From positions 1 to 9,944 of the forward strand of contig JAUXFE010000013.1 of assembly GCA_030620215.1 (NCBI GenBank): DNA of 9,944 nucleotides, written 5' to 3'. Below are positions 4,866 through 9,944 of the stretch, one piece after another. Under the pieces are notes generated by a model that worked only from the letters and a program-made list of their open reading frames with translations, had not been told where the DNA came from and searched no databases. The translations under genes and the position numbers were made by a program. Position 1 is the stretch's first letter; each line of letters begins with the position of its first letter. Source of the stretch: Candidatus Peregrinibacteria bacterium. GTDB lineage: Bacteria; Patescibacteria; Gracilibacteria; UM-FILTER-43-11.

Positions 4866-6599
4866 TTATTCTTCCTCCAATAGGTTTATATCAAAATCTT
4901 CCGGTAATCCCCAGATTTGAGTCATTTCACCCTCCTCTCCAATTCCTTTCATATCAGATTCACCACAATGTCTGCAAAGTTTTTTATATTTATCAGATAA
5001 CATATTATAATCATCTTCTGTCATTAATATAATATGCCCCGGGAACTGCTTATTTGTAGATTCCACACGCGCAGTTGTATTAACGGTATTGCCAACGGTT
5101 TCAGCCTTACGAATTTGAACTTTTCTACCATGTTCATCGGTTCTGCTACTGAAGACATCAGCAATAGCAATGGGGCCGCTATTTATACCCATGGTAATTT
5201 TATGATTGTTTTCCTTTTCATTTTTTAATGGAAATCGTTCACACAATTCCTTATCCCATTTTTCACTAAAAGGAGCTAGATCAAGTGCGAATTCAACCGC
5301 TTTGTCCTGTTTCGGTTTTATAATTACATCCTCTTCATCTTTATCATCTTTAAAATAAAACACTGCACCATCTCCGGTAAAATTAGAAAACTGCCCATGT
5401 CTTTCAATAAGTTCAAGTAATTCTGAAAAACATTCATTTTTTGCCGGCAGAGTTTTTTCAAGACCATATTTATTATCAATAGCGGAAGAATTACGAATAT
5501 CAACTATTCCAGTTGTCCCATCAATAAATTTGGGACTCAGTTTACCTTCTGCATCCAGGGTAAAATCTTCTTTTTGTGGGTTAGCCAATTCTTCAGTGGC
5601 CTGCACTGCTTCGTACATATGATCACCCAACTGACCAACTTCATTTTTATTTCTATCAACATATGTAGCAAAATGCTGTATTAAAGGATTTGCCTTTACC
5701 CTTTTCATGAGATCTTCCTTTACTCTATTTAATTTGGTCATGATGACCTCACGGATGTCCACGCGAACATCTTTTTTAAAACTTTTAATAGAATGTGCCG
5801 CAACAGCCATTGATGCCAGGTTAATTGGGACACTATTAACGGTTAATCCAAGTGTTGATGCCAATAATACTGTTGTTCTTCTGGTATAATCATCAGCTAT
5901 TCTATCAACACTTTCATCTTCAATAGAATTTTTGGTGTCAAATTTCTTTGCGGAACGAAGAACTTTACCAACACGACCAATTCTCGCAAGTCGTGCGAGT
6001 CTAAGATTTTCAGATTCGACTTTTGAATCAAGTACAAAATCAGAAGCTACACCCGCGAGCCCAGCCAGATTAAGCACTGGTGCCGGTTGCCATTCCAATC
6101 TCCTTTCACCCTCCTCATTATCAAATTCATCTTGTCTTGTTTGAAACCAATAGCTTGAACCGTTTGCATAGGTATTAAGTGCGGTATCTGCAATAAATCC
6201 AGCCCCAAAACCTAAAGATGTCCCCAGAAAACAATTTCTCAAGAAGCCGTCATTAGGATTTTCACCTACTTTTACAGCTAAATATTTCGCAATATCCGGG
6301 CCAAAAATAGAGCCATATGTTAATAGCCATTTATCAAAATTTTGATACCCGTCAGATTCGAGAAGTTCTTTAACCTTTTGACGACTCTTACTCGCTTCAA
6401 TTTTCCCTTTTTCCCAATTTTGAAATCTTTCAAGATGCCTAAGAATTGGTTGTCCAATAGCTTTATTAAGCTTATCCCGAATTTTGGATATAAGAGATTT
6501 CTTTTCAGATTCAATATTTTGATCCACCTCAGTAAGTCCGGCTATCTCCTGACCGGTTGGCTGATCACCGATTTTTTCAGTATCAATATCGTCGGGCAC
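4866..6599 (-). CDS. Class III nucleotidyl cyclase with voltage-sensor-like S4 helix
   Basis: The 577-residue protein starts at GTG (6599-6597), with an in-frame TAA just before it and no ATG until about residue 264. The C-terminal domain, about 361-565, is a class III adenylate/guanylate cyclase: metal Asp367 in IVDIRNSS, metal Asp410 in FTGDG, GINSGP, and catalytic Asn507 and Arg511 in VGNTVNTTARVES. The base-selecting Lys and Asp of adenylate cyclases are replaced by Asn406 and Lys498, so substrate choice or activity is uncertain. The N-terminal half has weakly hydrophobic segments (about 119-143, 172-190 and 242-268). At 200-218 it has basic residues at every third position (R200, 203, 206, 209, K212, R215, K218), the S4 voltage-sensor pattern, followed by DDYTRRTTVLLAS. 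This resembles bacterial cyclases with an ion-transport-like N-terminus. It shares a divergent control region with the channel gene. Confidence 0.85.
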   Translation of the reverse strand: MPDDIDTEKIGDQPTGQEIAGLTEVDQNIESEKKSLISKIRDKLNKAIGQPILRHLERFQNWEKGKIEASKSRQKVKELLESDGYQNFDKWLLTYGSIFGPDIAKYLAVKVGENPNDGFLRNCFLGTSLGFGAGFIADTALNTYANGSSYWFQTRQDEFDNEEGERRLEWQPAPVLNLAGLAGVASDFVLDSKVESENLRLARLARIGRVGKVLRSAKKFDTKNSIEDESVDRIADDYTRRTTVLLASTLGLTVNSVPINLASMAVAAHSIKSFKKDVRVDIREVIMTKLNRVKEDLMKRVKANPLIQHFATYVDRNKNEVGQLGDHMYEAVQATEELANPQKEDFTLDAEGKLSPKFIDGTTGIVDIRNSSAIDNKYGLEKTLPAKNECFSELLELIERHGQFSNFTGDGAVFYFKDDKDEEDVIIKPKQDKAVEFALDLAPFSEKWDKELCERFPLKNEKENNHKITMGINSGPIAIADVFSSRTDEHGRKVQIRKAETVGNTVNTTARVESTNKQFPGHIILMTEDDYNMLSDKYKKLCRHCGESDMKGIGEEGEMTQIWGLPEDFDINLLEEE

Positions 6600-6622
6600 T
6601 TAAATAAAGTTATAGGCCATAT

Positions 6623-6650
6623 ATTGTACTGTTTAATTAAAATTTGTCAA
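6623..6650 (-). promoter_or_regulatory. Promoter of the S4-type cyclase gene
   Basis: On the minus strand a perfect TTGACA (6650-6645) and TACAAT (6628-6623) are separated by 16 bp, giving a start near 6616 and a leader of about 17 bases before the GTG. The -35 overlaps the -35 of the divergent channel promoter by five bases. Confidence 0.55.
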
Positions 6651-6672
6651 TATCATTAATAAGTACTATAAT
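6644..6672 (+). promoter_or_regulatory. Promoter of the RCK channel gene
   Basis: TTGTCA (6644-6649) and a perfect TATAAT (6667-6672) are separated by the optimal 17 bp, giving a start near 6679 and a leader of about 21 bases. This is the strongest promoter match in the window. It lies back to back with the cyclase promoter over a shared -35. Confidence 0.7.
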
Positions 6673-6699
6673 ACTCTCTGCCTCTTTGAAATTAGACCT

Positions 6700-7710
6700 A
6701 TGAGAAAAGAACAACACTTTTGGCAGAAAATATCACGTCCGATCTACGTTTTTGTACTAATGATGATTTTAACGATAGTCGGGTTTTATTTTACAGAAGG
6801 CTGGAGCGCGTTACAGGGGTATTATGCGTTTATACGTACCGCTTTTGGTGACTGGTTCGATACCGTTGTCCCCCTAACTACCTCCGGTAAATTATTTGCA
6901 ACATTTGTTAACATTTTATCAATTGTAGCGGCTGGTTACTTTTTCGCTACACTTTCCGCCCTTTTTGTAGAGGGCGAACTTAAAGATATTCTTAAATTTA
7001 AAAAGATGGATAAAGAAATTTCAAAACTCGAAAACCACTTTATTATTTGCGGTCTCGACAACGTCAGTCGGCATATAATAGATGAATTTATTAAGACGGA
7101 AACACCTTTTGTCGTTATCGATAAATCCCAAGAGAAACTCGAAGAACTTTATGGCGAATTGAAATTCCCATATATCGATGATGATCCAACAAATGACAGA
7201 GCTCTGAAAAAAGCTGAAATATCGTCCGCAAAAGGTATTGTCGCATCGCTTGATAACGATCATGAGAATTTATTTTTGGTTATATCGGCACGCAGTTTAA
7301 ATCCTAAAATCAAAATTGCAGCCAAAGTCGTTAATCCAAATACCAAAGATAAAATGCTTAAAGCCGGTGCAAATGAGACAATTTCTCCAACTTATATTGG
7401 CGGGCTTAGAATTGCATCTGTAATGATCCGTCCACACGTTGTCACTTTCTTAGATACATTAATGCGTGGACAGGGAACCACTCGCTTTGAAGAAATTACA
7501 TTAAATGAAAAGTCCGGATTGATTGGGAAAGAATTTGAACAGGCTCAGGAAGCAGAAGAAACAGGCCTTAGCGTAATCGCTATTAAGAAAAAAGACTCAG
7601 ATGAGTATATCTGCAATCCTCGCGCACAGGTCAAAATGGAAGCAGGGGATGTGCTTGTTACGTTGGGGGAGCTTAAGCAGAAGGAGGAATTTGTTAAAAA
7701 ATTCAATTGA
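6700..7710 (+). CDS. Two-TM ion channel with RCK (TrkA_N/TrkA_C) domains, atypical pore
   Basis: The 336-residue protein has the layout of an MthK-like potassium channel: TM1 at about 14-33, a re-entrant segment at about 41-60, TM2 at about 63-90, a Rossmann-type RCK_N domain at about 113-230 (HFIICGLDNVSRHI, acidic Asp141 at the end of VVID, later AGANETISPTYIGG) and an RCK_C domain at about 260-335 (LNEKSGLIGKEF...AGDVLVTLGE). RCK domains gate channels by binding nucleotides or ions. The pore is unusual: where TVGYGD is expected it reads TAFGDWFDTVVPLTTSGK. The flanking P-L-T-x-x-G-K/R-L part of the family is kept, but the filter is not. It may not be potassium-selective, or it may be a sensor related to channels. 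The RCK_N glycine motif is also loose. The gene diverges from the S4-type cyclase, and its 3' end lies in a perfect palindrome. Confidence 0.85.
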   Translation: MRKEQHFWQKISRPIYVFVLMMILTIVGFYFTEGWSALQGYYAFIRTAFGDWFDTVVPLTTSGKLFATFVNILSIVAAGYFFATLSALFVEGELKDILKFKKMDKEISKLENHFIICGLDNVSRHIIDEFIKTETPFVVIDKSQEKLEELYGELKFPYIDDDPTNDRALKKAEISSAKGIVASLDNDHENLFLVISARSLNPKIKIAAKVVNPNTKDKMLKAGANETISPTYIGGLRIASVMIRPHVVTFLDTLMRGQGTTRFEEITLNEKSGLIGKEFEQAQEAEETGLSVIAIKKKDSDEYICNPRAQVKMEAGDVLVTLGELKQKEEFVKKFN

Positions 7711-7722
7711 ATTTTTTAACAA
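7691..7722. repeat. Perfect 32-bp palindrome over the channel stop codon
   Basis: The 16-bp arm TTGTTAAAAAATTCAA (7691-7706) is followed directly by its exact reverse complement. It covers the last five residues and TGA stop of the channel and 12 bases beyond. Each strand has a stem followed by a T6 tract, so it could act as a weak terminator in both directions between the convergent genes. Confidence 0.85.
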
Positions 7723-7723
7723 C

Positions 7724-7821
7724 ATTTCTGATTTGAGATTTCAGATTTCTGATTCCCATTTTTGAATCTAAAATCTTAAATGTTACATTGAATCAGAATT
7801 CAGAAATCAGAATTCAGAAAT
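7724..7821. repeat. Long inverted repeat made of 7/14-bp units
   Basis: Arms at 7724-7754 and 7791-7821 match as reverse complements at 26 of 31 positions around a 36-base centre. The right arm is an exact 14-bp tandem (AATCAGAATTCAGA at 7791-7804 and 7805-7818), each unit made of two related 7-mers. The centre contains similar degenerate heptads (AATCTA, AAATCTT, AAATGTT). The repeat lies between the convergent channel and CHASE2 cyclase genes and could fold into a hairpin on either transcript. Confidence 0.8.
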
Positions 7822-7826
7822 AATTA

Positions 7827-9902
7827 TTATTTACTCGTCAGTACAAAAACCCCACTCCAATCCTTTGGCAGTTTTTCCGTCTTTAATTTCTTACATCTAT
7901 CCAAATAAGTCAGCGATGGTCCATCTTTTTTATCGATTTTTAAAGCTGATTCGAAACATTTAATCGCTTCATCCCAGCCCTGCTTTCGGTAGGCCTTAAG
8001 TCCTTTATCAAACTCTTTCAATAAGTCCTTTTTAGCTTTTGACAGCTGCCCCTTTTCGTCCAACAGCTCATATACCCTAACCGGTCTGGTTTTACCTTTA
8101 ACGGTAATTAAATCGATTTCACGGGCTTCGATTTCATGTTCAGCGGCTCTATATGTTGCACCTGATATCAGTATCTCAGTCCCAAAAACCTTATTTGCAC
8201 CTTCAAGCCTTGCACCTAAATTAACCGAATCTCCTATAACCGTATAATCAAATCTTTTTTGTGAGCCAATGTTGCCTACAATCATTTTTCCGGTATGGAT
8301 TCCTATTCGAACATAAAATGGATCCTTTTTCTTTTTGGCCCAATTAGCTCTTAATTCTTTAAGTCTTTTTTGATACTCCAAAGCAGCCAAGCAGGCTCTA
8401 ATGGCGTGTTTAGGCTGTGGCATAGGTGCACCCCAGAAAGCAATAATCGCATCCCCTACAAATTTATCTATCGTTCCATGATGGTTTAAAATAACGTTAC
8501 TCATCTCGTCCAAATACTCATTCAATTGTTTCACCAATGTCTCCGGTTTTAATTTTTCAGAAATGCCGGTGAATCCAATAATATCCGAAAATAAAACAGT
8601 TAAAGTTTTTTCATCACCTCCTAATTTTAATTGATCCGGATTCTCTAGGATTTTCTTCACAATATCTTCACTAACATATTTACCAAAAGCATGCTCTGTT
8701 TTTAAAAGGGCTCTGGCTTCTGTGAAATAACGATAAATATATGCGACAACCAGAACAGTCGCAAAAGCTAAATAAGGATAAAAAGTATTAAGTATCAGTC
8801 CGTATTCAAAAACAGCCCACATGGTCACCATATAAATAGCCACACCTACAAAGAAAATGAGTATGGAAAGCGCAATGTTCAGGCTTAAGAAAAGAGTCAA
8901 ACCTGTAACAACAGCGATTATAATAGTCATCAGAAGGCTAAATTGAGACTGTTCAGATAAAAATCTCTGGCTTAAGATCGTCTGGATTGTATTGGCATGT
9001 ATTTCAACACCAGACATCGCCTGCCCATATGAAATCGGCACATATTGTTCGTCATGAAGGCCTGTTCCCATCTCGCCGATCAATATGATCTTTCCACTCA
9101 AGTCCAGCCCCTCTTCAGTCCGCCTCTCTGTAAATTTATTTTCATAAACGTCCGAAAAAGATATGCTTTTATAACTGCCCGGCCGGCCAAAAAAGTTAAT
9201 CATCACATTCCCATCCTCAGTCATCGGAATGGTTATTGGTGAATATTTTTTATTGTCCACACGGACGGAAAATGACATCAGTTCAAACCCATCATCAGTT
9301 GTCTGACTATCTCCATCCCTCAAATCCAAATACTTTTTAACAATTTGCAACGCAAAAGAATTCGGGGTTTCGGGGTCCGAAAAAACCAGGCTCTGGCGTC
9401 TAACGGTATTGTCCTGATCGGGTTTAAATAAAATCGCACCTAAGTTTTTAGGGTTTGGTTCAATAAAATCAGATCTTGGTTTTAAACCAATAGTTTGTGA
9501 AGTCTTAGGCTCGGCGGCGAGTATTATATTGTCGTATTTTTCCAGTGTATCCACCAAAACCTTCCTATCCATTTCATCGCTGATCTCAGAAAGAATGATG
9601 TCTACACCAATTACTTTTGCACCCGCCTGTTCTAAATTTTCAATAACCTGTGCATAGTCCGATTTACTAAATTTTAAAGTCCCCAACTCACTGGCATTGC
9701 GAATTTTAAACGATTTATCGTCAATCGCTACAATTACAATATCTTCCAGCGTTTTATTTTCGGATTCAAAATAAAGAAAGTTGCTGGATTTAAGATGAAA
9801 AGTTGTAAACCATCCACGCTGGATCATGCCTGAGAACACGAAGCTGAGCACTATTGCTGCTATTATTCCAAAGATGATTTTTTTCCTTGAGGCTCTTTTC
9901 AT
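7827..9902 (-). CDS. CHASE2-type adenylate cyclase with TPR tail
   Basis: The 691-residue membrane enzyme should make cAMP from ATP in response to an extracytoplasmic signal. Domains in order are: N-terminal TM at about 9-26; extracytoplasmic CHASE2 sensor at about 40-318 (DIVIVAIDDKSF, AKVIGVDIILSE, GKIILIGEMGTGLHDEQYVPI...MSGVEIHANTIQTIL); three TMs at about 322-392; and a class III cyclase at about 430-612. The catalytic set is complete: metal Asp440 (LFSDIIGFT) and Asp484 (DKFVGDA), base-selecting Lys480 and Asp552 (FDYTVIGD), Asn561 and Arg565 (VNLGARLE). The lysine-aspartate pair predicts ATP as substrate. The tail at about 630-690 is a TPR-like unit (GLKAYRKQGWDEAIKCFESAL) ending in DWSGVFVLTSK, typical of the family. 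ATG at 9902 directly precedes the TM segment, and no Shine-Dalgarno motif is seen. It converges with the RCK channel gene. Confidence 0.95.
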   Translation of the reverse strand: MKRASRKKIIFGIIAAIVLSFVFSGMIQRGWFTTFHLKSSNFLYFESENKTLEDIVIVAIDDKSFKIRNASELGTLKFSKSDYAQVIENLEQAGAKVIGVDIILSEISDEMDRKVLVDTLEKYDNIILAAEPKTSQTIGLKPRSDFIEPNPKNLGAILFKPDQDNTVRRQSLVFSDPETPNSFALQIVKKYLDLRDGDSQTTDDGFELMSFSVRVDNKKYSPITIPMTEDGNVMINFFGRPGSYKSISFSDVYENKFTERRTEEGLDLSGKIILIGEMGTGLHDEQYVPISYGQAMSGVEIHANTIQTILSQRFLSEQSQFSLLMTIIIAVVTGLTLFLSLNIALSILIFFVGVAIYMVTMWAVFEYGLILNTFYPYLAFATVLVVAYIYRYFTEARALLKTEHAFGKYVSEDIVKKILENPDQLKLGGDEKTLTVLFSDIIGFTGISEKLKPETLVKQLNEYLDEMSNVILNHHGTIDKFVGDAIIAFWGAPMPQPKHAIRACLAALEYQKRLKELRANWAKKKKDPFYVRIGIHTGKMIVGNIGSQKRFDYTVIGDSVNLGARLEGANKVFGTEILISGATYRAAEHEIEAREIDLITVKGKTRPVRVYELLDEKGQLSKAKKDLLKEFDKGLKAYRKQGWDEAIKCFESALKIDKKDGPSLTYLDRCKKLKTEKLPKDWSGVFVLTSK

Positions 9903-9923
9903 TGTTGATTGACGTTATGATCA

Positions 9924-9944
9924 AACTCTAAGTTCTAAACTCTA
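9924..9944. repeat. Partial 14-bp tandem repeat at window end
   Basis: AACTCTAAGTTCTA (9924-9937) is followed by the first seven bases of a second copy (9938-9944), and the window ends there. The unit again consists of two related heptads. It lies upstream of the CHASE2 cyclase gene and may continue beyond the window. No clear promoter can be placed in the 42 bases available. Confidence 0.55.

Noticed and set aside
4861..4870. 10-bp palindrome AATAATTATT between convergent stops
   Set aside because: Pure A/T and short; expected by chance in this composition and too weak for a terminator.
6320..6659. Open frames on both strands overlapping the start of the S4-type cyclase gene
   Set aside because: They overlap the N-terminus of a convincing cyclase and its promoter and show AT-rich shadow composition.
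7708..7710. Possible recoding of UGA as glycine, as in some Patescibacteria
   Set aside because: Known families (PheT, CHASE2 cyclase) are full length with no in-frame TGA, and the channel ends naturally at its TGA; recoding would add only three residues.
7791..7821. Tandem repeat considered as the start of a CRISPR array
   Set aside because: The 14-bp units are directly adjacent with no unique spacers, and no cas genes are present.
9181..9188. GC-only palindrome GGCCGGCC in the CHASE2 cyclase gene
   Set aside because: It encodes the conserved FFGRPG region of the CHASE2 domain and is only 8 bp; coding constraint explains it.
1..9944. tRNA, rRNA, riboswitch or T-box elements, including a T-box or Phe attenuator before pheT
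   Set aside because: No cloverleaf, conserved rRNA segment or T-box signature was seen in any spacer; the spacers are about 150 bases or less and AT-rich.

Overview
The window looks like a chromosomal piece of a small-genome, AT-rich bacterium, most likely a member of the Candidate Phyla Radiation (Patescibacteria). This is an inference from style: an IS200-like/REP-associated HUH transposase carrying GC-rich palindromes inside its coding sequence, start codons without Shine-Dalgarno motifs, short leaders, AT-rich intergenic spacers built of degenerate 7/14-bp repeats, and several genes with no recognisable family. All genes read with the standard code. UGA does not appear to be read as glycine, because full-length known families are intact with TGA treated as stop.

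Layout. Positions 1-449 (+) hold the 3' part of an unrecognised charged, helical protein. Positions 447-1234 are an insertion bounded by a perfect 21-bp direct repeat and carrying one gene, a Y1/HUH transposase (566-1216, +). The repeat is a duplicate of the last codons of pheT, which runs convergently (1217-3586, -). Before the insertion the first gene and pheT would have abutted stop to stop. pheT encodes a complete phenylalanyl-tRNA synthetase beta subunit, with no pheS beside it. Upstream of pheT on the same strand is a 191-residue protein with a histone H1-like Lys/Ala tail (3698-4273, -), divergent from a 143-residue orphan protein (4421-4852, +).

The right half is a signalling cluster. 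A divergent class III nucleotidyl cyclase (4866-6599, -) has a voltage-sensor-like helix with a basic residue at every third position in its N-terminal half. Its predicted promoter shares a -35 site with the oppositely oriented promoter of a two-TM ion-channel gene with RCK domains (6700-7710, +), whose pore lacks the TVGYGD potassium filter. After a spacer with a perfect 32-bp palindrome and a long inverted repeat comes a canonical CHASE2-type adenylate cyclase with a TPR tail (7827-9902, -).

The most interesting points are: (1) the clean 21-bp duplication that lets the transposase borrow a stop codon while keeping both neighbours intact; (2) the REP-like palindromes translated in frame inside the transposase; (3) the divergent pair of an S4-bearing cyclase with altered base-selecting residues and an RCK channel with no standard filter, which could be a membrane-potential/nucleotide signalling module. 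Its function is inferred, not shown.
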